Origin: Auricularia sp. M13
Taxonomy: Eukaryota > Basidiomycota > Agaricomycetes > Auriculariales > Auriculariaceae
Direction of reading: 5' to 3'
Assembly: GCA_037042915.1 (NCBI GenBank)
Contig: CM073196.1
Location: 2,046,001 to 2,110,000, forward strand
DNA: 64,000 nucleotides
Position numbers and translations under genes: made by a program. The notes under the pieces were generated by a model. That model had not been told where the DNA came from, ran no database searches, and saw only the letters and a list, made by a program, of their open reading frames with translations. This document shows positions 33,918-44,331 of the stretch, piece by piece. Numbering within the stretch: the first letter of the stretch is position 1; each line of letters starts with the position of its first letter.

Positions 33918-36298
33918 TCATGCTTCTTTAGCTGCCTGCAGGTAAGACTCAAACTCAGAACACCTCATATGGAACACACTCACCAGGGAATATATAGCTT
34001 CATTGACCTTCAGCATTGGTGCCAGCTTTCCGAGGACGGAGTTGAATATTTCAGCTGAGTGATCTTGCAGGCGTGAATTAATCTTCTCTATGAGTCCGCT
34101 GATGATAGGTTTGAGTTCTGCGTGAATCTCTTCAACAACAGCCTTTGAAATGTCGTCCTTCGTGCTGTCTACCGGCGGTGCATTGGCTGCCTGCAGTGCA
34201 GCAAGTCCTTGCTGTAGAACGGTGATGGTCTCGGCCTGGGAAGCAGATTTTTTTTTCAACTGGGCAGCAGTCAGTATCATACTACGACAGTGAACGTGTT
34301 TCACCTCTTCGAGCTGCTGTTTTGTCGAAACCACCAAATTTTTATAGTCGGCCTTGGCTGCTGCTGCGTCCCGAGTCACGGCGGCAACGTCCGCTCGAAG
34401 GTTGTTCAACAAGGTCTCCAGCTGTGCGCGCGCGGATCGCTCATTTTCCACAAGGTCCTTGTTGGCCGTAGTCACGTTCTCAAATTCCTCTCTGAAACCT
34501 GCCTGGATGTCCGCCAGCTGGTCGTTCGTAGCAGTGCGCTCCTTCGCGAAGCTGGCCTCGACGAAGTCCTTCAGTGCGGCGAGGTCTTTCTCGATGACAT
34601 GGACGGCAGGGTATAATTCTTTGTTGACCCTTGGCGCAAGTAGGGAAGTCAGCTCGGCAGCAGCCGTGAGCGCTGCTTGGTCTGCATCGATACGCGCAAT
34701 CTCGCTCGTGATCTTCTTGTCGAGGGCCTCAAGATATTGTTCAAGCTGAGTCGTGAGGTCGGACATCTCTTCAGTTCCAGTCTTGCCCTGGATTGCTGCG
34801 CGCAGGCCTTCAAGACGGCTCTCGACTTCGGTGGCGACAGCGGATATCACGTCCTCGTAGATTTTATTGACCACCTGGTCAACTGGATGAGGACATGCAC
34901 ACTACCATCGATCAAGGACTTACTTCCGCGTCCGACAAATTGACCGCGCGAGCTTGCGGAGGTGGGTCCACTTCCAGATCATCCACCATGTTCTCATCGC
35001 CATCGGGAGTATGCGAGGAAATAGCACTCGAGCCCGACGCGACGTTCGAAACTTTGCGGTCCAGACGCTTCAGTTCTTCGCGCATTTTCCAGTAGAAATG
35101 TCGAACGCCTTCGTCGGTGTCTGGTAGTTGGCCTGGTCTTGGAACAGGCCAGAAGTCCGCAGTAATGAACTCCTGGAGGAGAACATCGTATTTCTCGGAT
35201 GCCTCGGCAAGGCGCGTGGTCTCGTCCTGGACAGAGGCTTCAAGCATGTTCTGCAAAGGGCCGGCCGCCTGTGCGAAACGTTCCGAAGCAAGTAGCGATT
35301 TGCGTAGCTGTAACTCCTCCTCGACCTCTTGCTTCTCCTTGAGCGCGCGCACCAGCTTTGCAAAGCCCTCGACTCTGTCGATCCACCTCCGCCTTTGCTC
35401 CTCGACAGGAATGTCAGGCGGCGGGGCGTGCGTACCCATAATGCTCTGCATAATCGACATGGTGCTGGCACGAGGGACGGTCGGTGCAGCGAATTGCTGT
35501 GTTGAAGAGGACGATATGGTCGGTGCAGTAACCTGCGCAGCAACAGGGGACGGCGGCGGACGCGCAGCTCCTGACGCCACTGTGGCAGATGGCGGAGGCG
35601 GCGGGGGCATGGCTACGCTCGGCGAAGGGGGCATCGTGGATGGCGGACGAGGCAGAGACGAAAGGGAAGTGCGTCGTTGGGACTCCGCGACTGGCTCGCC
35701 GTTGCGGTCCGATGAAGGAGAGTTAGACGCCTGAATATTTGAACGCACGGTCGTTGTTTGGGCGATGGGCTGGTCGGATATGCTTCGCCTTTGGACGGGC
35801 GTCGATCTCACCGTGGGTGAGTACTGTCTCACATCCCCACGCAGCTGCCGAGGCGGAGAATCTGCGCGCGGTCGTTTGCGTGGTGGACCCAGATCGTCGT
35901 CGCCGGGCCTATCATCCCTATACCTATAGTCTCTTGGTCTGCTGTCCCTCGCTCTATCGTCCCTCGCTCTTTCATCTCTCGAGTAGAAATATTGGCTAGA
36001 AGATCGATTGTAGGATAGTTGCCTTTGACGGTGCTGTTCGTATAGCTGGTCCGGGTCTGCGTATCTCAACGCCTCGCGCCATTCGGATGACCCAGGATGC
36101 GCAAAGCGACAGATTTCGGGATTGTGTGGCCCTCGGCTTGATACGTAGTTGCCAGCTTTATCAAAGTACTGCGGAAATTAGGACAACCATAAAGACGTGC
36201 ACGGTGCTCACATGGCATGGCCTGGGTCGCATCTTGGTGCGTGGTTTGGAAGGAAGAATATACCGGCCCAGGCCGGCTCCATCTCGACTGGGCACCAT
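33918..36298 (-). CDS. Long coiled-coil protein with RD/RE-rich and Pro-rich N-terminus
   Basis: The ATG at 36298 gives MVPSRDGAGLGRYILPSKPR. A second exon contains Y-F-D-K-A-G-N-Y-V-S, then PEICRFAHPGSSEWREALRY, a C-x-F-x-H pattern like the end of a CCCH zinc finger. An Arg/Asp repeat (about 35960-35900) and a Pro/Ser-rich region follow. From about 35400 to the end the protein is largely heptad-patterned helix, for example LVRALKEKQEVEEELQLRKS and EMSDLTTQLEQYLEALDKKI, ending AIYSLAAKEA. Introns at about 34910-34866, 34304-34257 and 33984-33937 preserve the frame. I do not recognise the family. Zinc-finger remnant, RD repeats and coiled coil together suggest a nuclear or RNA-linked scaffold, but that is a guess. 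About 700 residues. Confidence 0.6.
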
Positions 36299-36944
36299 CT
36301 CACTATGAGTAGTCAGCGGGACGCACTCCGTACGCCTGATTTCGCTCCGAGGTCGCGAGGTCTAAAGAGCTTTACCCTATGAGTGACGTTGGCTTAAGTA
36401 TTCAACAATTTGCAAGCTGCCTGTCAAGACTGAATACAGCAGTCTGTCTGAATGCCAACTTGGCATTCAGCTTCGTAACCAGGGTCTGCACACATTTGGC
36501 TCGAAGATTTCCCTATTCTGAATCGCCTTGCTCGTGCCGCTCGCGAAAATATCTAGCGCCCGCATATTTCAGCTCATGTGGTCTCACACCAGCCAATGCT
36601 GGAAGCTTGACCCACAACGTCTGGGGGGAGGGGTGGACTCGAATTTCTTGTGGCACGACTATGTGGGAAGTTAAGCGCTTTTCGTGCGTGAAAACGGCCT
36701 CGCACGTCGTGCACCAATGTGGGAGATTGTGTGAAAACCACTTGGCGAGTACGTAGTGACTCACGCCGCCGGAAGTTGCTGGTGCGCCTAGTCATCGATA
36801 CAAGCTACATGCGACTGTGAGCGTTGCCTGCTCATCGCTATCGACCTGATCGTAGGTTGCGGTTCGGCAACTTACATAATACTGCGATAATACGTGCACA
36901 AGTGTGACCACGGCCTCTTTGACGTGTGGCGCTGGCGGTGTCAT
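36299..36944. other. Intergenic with a doubtful zinc-finger-like ORF
   Basis: The gap lies between two minus-strand genes and should hold the promoter of the coiled-coil gene. On the minus strand (36764-36513) a frame contains WCTTCEAVFTHEKRLTSH, which has the first half of a C2H2 finger (C-x2-C-x12-H), but the second His is too far away and the frame has no ATG. It may be an exon of a small gene or chance. Confidence 0.35.
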
Positions 36945-38857
36945 TCATATGTTGTACTGTACAATTACAACTTGACGAATGAAGTTTCGAGGCCATGACC
37001 AAAGTCCCAGATGCAGATCTGCTCCTCCCCGCACGATACAACCTAAGTCGGCCATGTTAACAACATCGAAGGATGTACTCGAGAGCACCTTGCCTTTGTG
37101 CAATCGAAGCCGACAGAAAACGCGACCAGGGTGCCCGCCCGTCAAGTCGGCGATGAGCGCTCCGGTTTTCCTATCCCACATCTCGTAGACAAGGGTTAAT
37201 GTGACGCAAAAATGGAGATTCAAAATGCTAGAGCTAACCTTGACGGTTCCATCGTAGCTTCCACTGAAGCACATGTCCTCGCCGAGCGCGACGGACCGCA
37301 CAAGCTCACTATGCATTTCCCTTTCCTTCCGTCTGCTCCACCGTTGCCGCGCGCCTTTACTGTATCTCGCATTCGCGCCACATTTCTCGCAGGCAGGGCA
37401 TAGCACGGGGACGTGAGCGGGCCGCGGAACAAGATCGGAGCTCGTAGACCAGCTGCCCAAAGGATTGGTGATGTTGAGAAGGCGCAGATGTTTGTCGGAA
37501 GACCCGCTCAAAACAAACGGAGGAGCAAGGTCAATTGACGCTATGCTGTGGTCGACAAGGTGAGTAAAGTTATTTATGCAGGCAAGTCGTTTGCGCACCC
37601 TCTGGTGTGGTGTTCTTCAAAAGAATGTAAGATAGAACCTGTATCCGCGTCCCAGACACATATAGAACGGTCACCAGACGCCGAAGCTATTTGGTTGCCA
37701 GAGATCGCGACTGCGTTTACGGAAGCTCGGTGTGACTTCAGGACGAGGTGTGGCTTCAAATCAGGGAATAGGTAGGTCCGCACGGTGGCATCTGGGGACA
37801 GTTAGCCTTCTTGACGGCCTCTGCAAAGTCCAGAGCCCACCTTTTGAGCAGGAAACAAGACGAGTGTAGTCGAAGCGGACACAGAGGACGCCGTCCAAGT
37901 GGTCTCGAAGGACCTTCAGAACCTGGCCAGACTGAACGTCCCATACGACGACTGACATATCACCTCCTGCAGATGCAAGATATTTCCCATGAGCGCACAA
38001 GCTCAAGACACTGCCGGTATGCGCCCCTGCTAGTATGCGTTCGACGGAGCCGTTGGACAGATCCCACTGGCGAACGGTGGTGTCTCGCGATCCCGTGAAT
38101 AGCACTTGTCGGCCATCGGCAAACGAGTAGAGCTGGAGACAGTAAATCGTCGCCGAATGGCCGCTGGGCATGCCGCGCGACTGTAGCGTTAAGAGTCTGT
38201 AGGATCCCTGGAGAAATCGCGAGCGCAAGACGGTGCGTGTCTGATAGAGCAGCTTATAGTCCGGTTTGAGGTAACGCGGAGTGGGGCCCATCGAACGCAA
38301 TGGCTCGTCTGTCGAATCCCATAGCTCGTCGATGGGTGTCTGGCGGTCAAGCATAGCGGCCAGTGCGTCTGCATAGTCGTCCTCGTCCTCGCCCACACCC
38401 TCGTCGTCCTCGCTGTGCTTTCGGGGTCGGAGACCAAGGAGCTGGCTCTGGCGAGGGTTGGTGTCCTTCCACTCCCAGCCGCGGGACATGCACAGGTTCT
38501 TCCAGAGAAACGAGTCGCTGGTCAGCGTGTGCCAGCGCCGGCTGACAGCGCCGCATGCGAGCAGAGAGGGGTACGGAAGGAAGCTGAGGACGTGTAGAGC
38601 CAGCTCGGTGGGCAGAAGCTGGGCCTGGACTGAGTGCATGCGCCAGGCAGGTTGGCTGGACGTACGCCGATAATATCGCGCTGAAGGGACTGTGAAATCT
38701 GCCTGTGGACCCGCACAAGGCAGTCGCGTGGAAGGGACATAAGCAGCTGCAGCGCGAGCTGCTCGCGTTGCTCGACGTCCGCGTTGTGCATGACGACGAG
38801 CCTGTGGTGCCGGCAGAATGCGGCGCGTTCGTGGTTGTCATGTCCGAGTCCGCTCAT
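36945..38857 (-). CDS. F-box and WD40-repeat protein
   Basis: The F-box is AQLLPTELALHVLSFLPYPS, continuing to V-S-R-R-W-H (about 38600). A linker with an acidic stretch follows, then WD40 blades, each with a GH...WD pattern: V-L-F-T-G-S-R-D-T-T-V-R-Q-W-D, KYLASAGGDMSVVVWDVQSG, NQIASASGDRSICVWDADTG, F-V-L-S-G-S-S-D-K-H-L-R-L, and MCFSGSYDGTVKMWDRKTG. The end at 36945 follows RQVVIVQYNI. Proteins of this layout (Met30, Cdc4, Pop1) are substrate receptors of SCF ubiquitin ligases. An intron of about 45 nt before the F-box joins an N-terminal helix, LALQLLMSLPRDCLVRV. The start is the ATG at 38857 or the one at 38791; the first would overlap the start of the divergent neighbour. Confidence 0.85.
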
Positions 38858-39862
38858 TGGTCGCCGGCCCGCCACGCGCGCGCGCTGCTGGCATATCTAC
38901 TGCTGAAGCTCAAGTTCTTTATAATATGGGTGCTCAAGGCGGGTCCTATGCCGCAGCACGTCGCCTTCGTTATGGACGGCAACAGGCGGTATTCGCGCCG
39001 CAAAGGCATTCTCGTCAAACAGGGACACAATGAAGGCTTCACCGCACTCAGACGCGTTCTTGAAATCTGTTTTAGAATGGACATTAAATGCGTGACGGTC
39101 TACGGCTTTGCGCTGGAGAACTTCAAGCGTTCGGAGGAGGAGGTCGCGAATCTCATGCAGCTCGCGAAGGACGGCCTGAACGGATTCTGTGAGCATGAGT
39201 ATGTCGCCTGCTCGAGCACGTTCTCTTGCCTGACGCGTTCTCAGCGATTTACTGCAGGCCAACGGCGTGCGTCTAAACATCCTCGGCAATAAGAGCCTCC
39301 TCCCGCTTGACCTGCGCGAAGCCATCGACCGAGCAGAGAATCTCACCAGACACAACACTCGGTATGAAGGCGAGCGAGGCCGTCACCGCTGCACGCTCAT
39401 AATGTGTCCAGGTCGATTCTGAACATCTGCTTTCCGTATGGCTCGCGGCATGAAATGTCCTGCGCCATCGGAGAAACTGTGCGGTCTGCGCTCCATAACG
39501 GTGCATCGCCGGGGTAAGTTCGTCCTGCACAGCGTACCAGTCTCTGACTCCTAACCCGTGCGCAGAGACATAACCGAGCGGGACATTGACGCAAACCTAT
39601 TCACATCCCGAGGACTGAGTCCGCCGCTGGACATTCTCATCCGCAGCAGCGGTGTGAAGCGATTCAGCGACTTTCTCTTGTGGCAGGTATACAGGCCAAT
39701 CTCCGCGCTCAACATGAGGCTAAGTCATTGCAGTGCTCAGAGAACACGCAAATACACTTTACGCCGACCTATTGGCCAGAATACGGCCTGCGGGACTTTG
39801 GTCCGGTCATTCTTGATTTCCAGAGGCGGGTCTGGTCGAAGCGGGTCGGGAGTCGTGAATAG
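38840..39862 (+). CDS. cis-Prenyltransferase (dehydrodolichyl diphosphate synthase, Rer2/Srt1-like)
   Basis: This ER enzyme extends farnesyl diphosphate with isopentenyl units to make the dolichol precursor for glycosylation. The ATG at 38840 starts MSESAHWSPARHARALLAYL with a hydrophobic helix, then MPQHVAFVMDGNRRYSRRKG, whose Asp in M-D-G-N-R-R is the catalytic residue. FTALRRVLEICFRMDIKCVT and VYGFALENFKRSEEEV follow. After two introns come RLNILGNKSLLPLDLREAID, SRGLSPPLDILIRSSGVKRF and S-D-F-L-L-W-Q. A last intron (acceptor TTGCAG) restores CSENTQIHFTPTYWPEYGLR, giving the family's closing W-P-E-Y motif and ending VGSRE at 39862. About 280 residues, usual for the family. Confidence 0.9.
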
Positions 39863-40181
39863 CATTGTGTACCATAGAGGAAGGTCCTAGAAGGCGCTCG
39901 ACGTGTAGAATTCAGTGCATGCATTGACCGAGCACTGGAAGGAATATTCCAGACCCGGGGATTCGTCTTCCGCCGGGTTCGTTCGTTCTCTCGGCGCAAG
40001 GTCATGGAAAGCTCTAGAATGACTGCAGCAAGCTACAAATACCAGGCCTCGCGATGCTCTGGTCCTCACTCTTAGCACTCGCGATATCGAATCACCACAC
40101 ACCGCGCTTACTCGTAAGTCTCTCCGTCGCTTGCCCACTGCGAGCCTCGGTCGCTCATGCTTTGCCACTGCAGACCGCACC
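39863..40181. promoter_or_regulatory. HSP90 upstream region with heat-shock elements
   Basis: Two matches to the heat-shock element are visible. At 39936-39953, GGAAGGAATATTCCAGA holds the inverted pair GAA-nn-TTC plus an adjoining half unit. At 40006-40019, GGAAAGCTCTAGAAT holds GAA units spaced by the usual five bases on either side of CTC. A TATA-like ACAAATAC lies near 40035, about 145 bases before the ATG at 40182. Heat-shock factor control of HSP90 is well established, so the placement is as expected. Confidence 0.65.
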
Positions 40182-42715
40182 ATGGCCACAGAAAGCTTTG
40201 GCTTCCAGGCTGAGATCTCTCAGCTGTTGGACTTGATCATTAGTGCGTACGCTCTCGCAGTCGCCCTTCATCCACTGTCGTGCTGACCGGCGGACGCCAG
40301 ACACGTTCTACTCCAACAAGGAAATCTTCCTGCGCGAAATCATCTCGAACGCCTCCGATGCGCTGGACAAAATCCGCTACCAGTCGCTGACGGACCCGTC
40401 TGCGCTCGAGTCCGAGCCTGAGCTCTACATCCGCATTACGCCCAACAAGGAGCAGAAGATGCTCTCCATCCGCGACACGGGCATCGGCATGACCAAGGCC
40501 GACCTCGTCAACAACCTGGGCACCATCGCCAAGTCTGGCACGAAGGTATGCATGTCATGTTCTGACTGTCGGACAGGTGCTGACATATGGTAGGCATTCA
40601 TGGAGGCGCTCTCGTCCGGCGCCGACATCTCCATGATCGGCCAGTTCGGTGTCGGCTTCTACTCCGCCTACCTCGTCGCCGAGCGCGTGCAGGTCATTAC
40701 CAAGCACAACGACGACGAGCAGTACATCTGGGAGTCGGCCGCAGGTGGCACATTCACGATCACGCCCGACACCGTGAACCCTCCTCTGGGCCGTGGCTCT
40801 GAGATTCGCCTCTTCTTGAAGGAGGACCAGCTCGAGTACCTCGAGGAGAAGAAGATCAAGGACATTGTCAAGAAGCACTCGGAGTTCATTTCGTACCCCA
40901 TCCAGCTCGTCGTCACCAAGGAGGTCGAAAAGGTTCGTTTCTACAGATCGCACCGTTGCCTGGCAATGCGCTGACGGTCGCATGCAGGAAGTCGAGGATG
41001 AGGAGGAAGAAGCGAAGGAAGAGGACGAGGATGGCAAGGCCAAGGTCGAGGACGTCGACGAGGACGAGGACAAGAAGAAGAAGACGAAGAAGGTCAAGGA
41101 GAAGACGACGGAAAACGAAGAGCTCAACAAGACCAAGCCCATCTGGACTCGTAATCCTCAAGACATCACCGCCGAGGAGTACGCCGCCTTCTACAAGAGC
41201 CTCACGAACGATTGGGAGGATCATCTCGCCGTCAAGCACTTCTCGGTCGAGGGTCAGCTCGAGTTCAAGGCCATTCTCTTCGTTCCCAAGCGGTGTGTTA
41301 TTGCGTCCATCTCTTCGCCATTTGAGTAGCTGACATTGGATCCAGCGCACCCTTCGATCTCTTCGAGACCAAGAAGAAGCGCAACAACATCAAGCTCTAT
41401 GTTCGCCGCGTCTTCATCATGGACGACTGCGAGGAGCTTATCCCTGAGTACCTCAATTTCGTCAAGGGTAAGCATCGGCTTGGAGTTTGGCTGCCGTACG
41501 CGTGCTTACAGACTTTATCTAGGCATTGTCGACTCCGAGGACCTGCCGCTTAACATCTCGCGCGAGACGCTTCAGCAGAACAAGATCCTGAAGGTCATTC
41601 GCAAGAACATCGTCAAGAAGTGTCTGGACATGTTCAGCGAAATCGCCGAGGACAAGGACAACTTCAAGAAGTTCTACGAGGCGTTCGGCAAGAACATCAA
41701 GCTCGGCATCCACGAGGACTCGCAGAACCGCTCCAAGCTCGCAGAGTTCCTTCGCTTCTTCTCGACGAAGTCGCTCGAGGAGCAGATCTCCCTTAAGGGT
41801 ATGATGTTTTCTTTGTTTTTAGTTCTGCTTTTACTGATCCTTGTTTTTAGACTATGTTACTCGCATGCCGGAGATCCAAAGTCCATCTACTACCTCACTG
41901 GCGAGTCGCTCAGCAGCGTGCGCGAGTCGCCGTTCCTCGAGGTGCTGAAGAAGAAGGGCTTCGAGGTTCTGCTCCTCGTCGACCCCATCGACGAGTACGC
42001 TGTGACGCAGCTCAAGGAGTTCGAGGGCCACAAACTCGTTTGCGTGTCCAAGGAAGGCCTCGAGCTTGAGGAGACCGAGGAGGAGAAGAAGCAGCGCGAG
42101 GAGGAGGAGAAGCAGTTCCAGGACCTCTGCAAGGCTGTGAAGGACGCCCTTGGTGACAAGGTCGAGAAGGTTGTCGTGTCTAACCGTATCACCGACTCGC
42201 CCTGCGTTCTCGTTACTGGCCAGTTTGGCTGGAGTAGCAACATGGTAAGCACCCTCCGATTCTCTGTAACTCTTCACGCGCTAACGTGCAGTGCAGGAGC
42301 GTATCATGAAGGCACAAGCACTTCGCGACTCGTCGATGTCGTCTTACATGGCATCGAAGAAGACACTCGAGCTCAACCCGCACAATGTGATCATCAAGGA
42401 GTTGAAGCGCAAGGTCGCCGAGGACAAGGCTGACAAGTCTGTCCGGGACTTGACGTTCCTTCTCTTTGAGACCGCTCTCCTCACCTCTGGGTTTACGCTC
42501 GAGGAGCCGGTTAACTTCGCCAAGCGCATCCATCGTATGATTGCGTAAGTCTTTGTTTAGCGAGAGTTTTGGAACTTGTGCGCTGACGCCCACCCCATAG
42601 CCTTGGTCTTGATGTCGACGACGAGGAGACATCCGCCCCGGCTCCTACGGCGGCGGCCTCGGAGCCTGTCGAAGAAATTTCGACGTCGGCATCCGCGATG
42701 GAGGACATAGATTAG
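40182..42715 (+). CDS. HSP90: Cytosolic HSP90 chaperone with variant C-terminus
   Basis: This ATP-driven dimeric chaperone folds kinases and other client proteins. The ATG at 40182 starts [20 protein letters not shown]. The N domain has [20 protein letters not shown] (with the catalytic Glu), [20 protein letters not shown] (ATP-binding Asp) and [14 protein letters not shown] (lid). A charged D/E/K linker lies near 41000-41110. The middle domain includes [20 protein letters not shown] and [15 protein letters not shown] (catalytic Arg region). The C domain ends with an acidic tail. The last residues read SASAMEDID rather than the usual MEEVD that TPR co-chaperones bind. About seven GT-AG introns of 45-65 nt. 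The AHA1 co-chaperone gene lies at the right edge of the window. Confidence 0.96.
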
Positions 42716-43336
42716 ATTGGTGGTTGACTACGTTTTCGGGCTTTGTGGGTTCTTTGCATTGCATAGTCGTCGCATTTTCTCTACATCTATCGAGCTCAGT
42801 AGTAGGTCCTTGTAACAAAAGCTATTATTTCTCCCTCTGCAAGTGAATATGAACCGTGAGCAATCTTTGTGTCCTTGACAGTCGAGTCAAATTCAAGTCA
42901 AATCTGTCTCGTGTGGAAGTCCAAACATTCTGACCAAATTCTGACTGCGCTCGGAGAAAGTGGTCAAACGATACTCTCCAATACTTATTGCCGTCCTTTG
43001 ACAAGCTGCATGAACAACACCAACGCTCCGGCGTACCCTCAAACAGAACTGTTTTAAATTGAACGGTCGCGACGCGATCGAGCCGCACGCGTCGAGGGCC
43101 GATCAGAAGATGGCCAATTGCCGAAAGAATGCGGATCTGGAAGTGATTTGTCACACAAGCAAGAACATCAACTCCGCCAGTTCCAAACATTCTGACCAAA
43201 TTTGAGCCTTCTCCCCAAAGGATGGCCCTTGTTCCGGATAGATTTTGCACCAACTTGATACTCTCAAAGGATGGCTTGTTCTTTAATCTCGCTCTTTAAT
43301 CTCCCTGGTTATAATCGCCTTCTGCGCTCGCGTTCC
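42716..43336. repeat. Gap with a 21-bp direct repeat
   Basis: TCCAAACATTCTGACCAAAT plus one T occurs exactly at 42920-42940 and again at 43182-43202, in the same direction. Shorter matches accompany the copies (GATACTCTC at about 42973 and 43257; AAAGGATGG at 43216 and 43267). I see no coding frame. The block may be part of an internally repeated non-coding unit. Confidence 0.55.
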
Positions 43337-43986
43337 ATGTCTTCCTCCAGCACTTGCGTACTTGGTTCGCCCATTTCGTTCACAGCATCATCTCTGCCGC
43401 GAGCGGTTTGTCCTTCTTCTCTGCTGCATGTTTGTCTGTGAGACTTACGGTGGATTTTTAGGGAAACGCGTTCAAAACGCGTCTGCTGCGGAGATGCTTG
43501 TCTGAGGACCAGCATGAAGCCCGTCGCGACCGTCTTGCTACTCTCAGGCAAGCGTCGCGCCGTAAGCACTGCTCGAGCCCGTGCTGCTGTTTCTGGGTCT
43601 CTGACAACCCAGCCCGCACTTGCTGGTCTATGTTCAACCGACCGTCTGCGGCTCTCAGCCATTCCGATGCGGTATCGCATCCTCGACGTTCCAGGAGGAC
43701 GTCCAAACAGCTGCCTAAGCTGTCCCTGACCAAGCCTGTAAGGCTTGTAACGCCCCCACCTTCCTCGGAGGAAGGGGACGAGTTACTCTCGCCATTCTGC
43801 TTTATGCGCCCATCGTCGCCGACTCTCTTTTCGGCTGACAATATTCCGCGTACGCCCGTCTCTGCATCCACGTCGCAGATTCCCCCGGTTTCTCCAATAG
43901 AGCTCCCATTCCAGCTCAGACAATTCTCAACTACGAGTACACCCCCGGTTACACCAAAGTCCTCGTCTCCGCCGCTGCCGTTCTGA
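43337..43986 (+). CDS. Small basic, Ser/Pro-rich protein of unknown function
   Basis: The last two exons look real. An exon with FKTRLLRRCLSEDQHEARRD is followed by a 52-nt intron with GTAAGC donor, CTGAC branch point and CAG acceptor (about 43562-43612). The next exon encodes CWSMFNRPSAALSHSDAVSH, KLSLTKPVRLVTPPPSSEEG and a Pro/Ser-rich end, stopping at 43984-43986. An upstream ATG at 43337 can be joined through an intron of about 113 nt, but the first exon is uncertain. No family recognised. Confidence 0.4.
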
Positions 43987-44331
43987 AACCGGCCCATACC
44001 CTACTGTCATTATAATGTACCATCTCATCGTGCTCTCGTCGCCTCGCCATCACTGCTCTCGTCTCATCTCAACTCCCACATCAATACTTCTCTCTTGCAT
44101 TGTCCACTCTATGGCTGCCTGGCATTGTTTTGAATTATGGGTTTATATACTTGCTCGTTCGTATATTTTACATACTATGTTGTCACCGTCACCATCTCAG
44201 TATTACCGAGGAAATATCATTCTTTTGGAAATGTATACGGCAGTTCGACCGTGCTCTGACTCGATCTGAGCTCGACCGTCAACGGCCGAAAGCCACCGCT
44301 CCACAACTTGACGGCACTCGTCTACTAGTAC
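43987..44331. promoter_or_regulatory. Upstream region of the phosphoserine aminotransferase gene
   Basis: A TATA-like TTTATATAC lies at 44142-44150, about 185 bases before the ATG at 44332. A long frame in the ORF sense (44100-44450) is only a shadow of the gene's first exon. I see nothing else. Confidence 0.4.

Noticed and set aside
36513-36764. A C2H2 zinc-finger gene
   Set aside because: Only the first Cys pair and one His fit the spacing, and the frame has no ATG.
40555-41350. Long antisense ORFs across HSP90
   Set aside because: They are Leu/Val-rich mirror images of the Lys/Glu-rich HSP90 linker, a common effect of GC-rich codon use.
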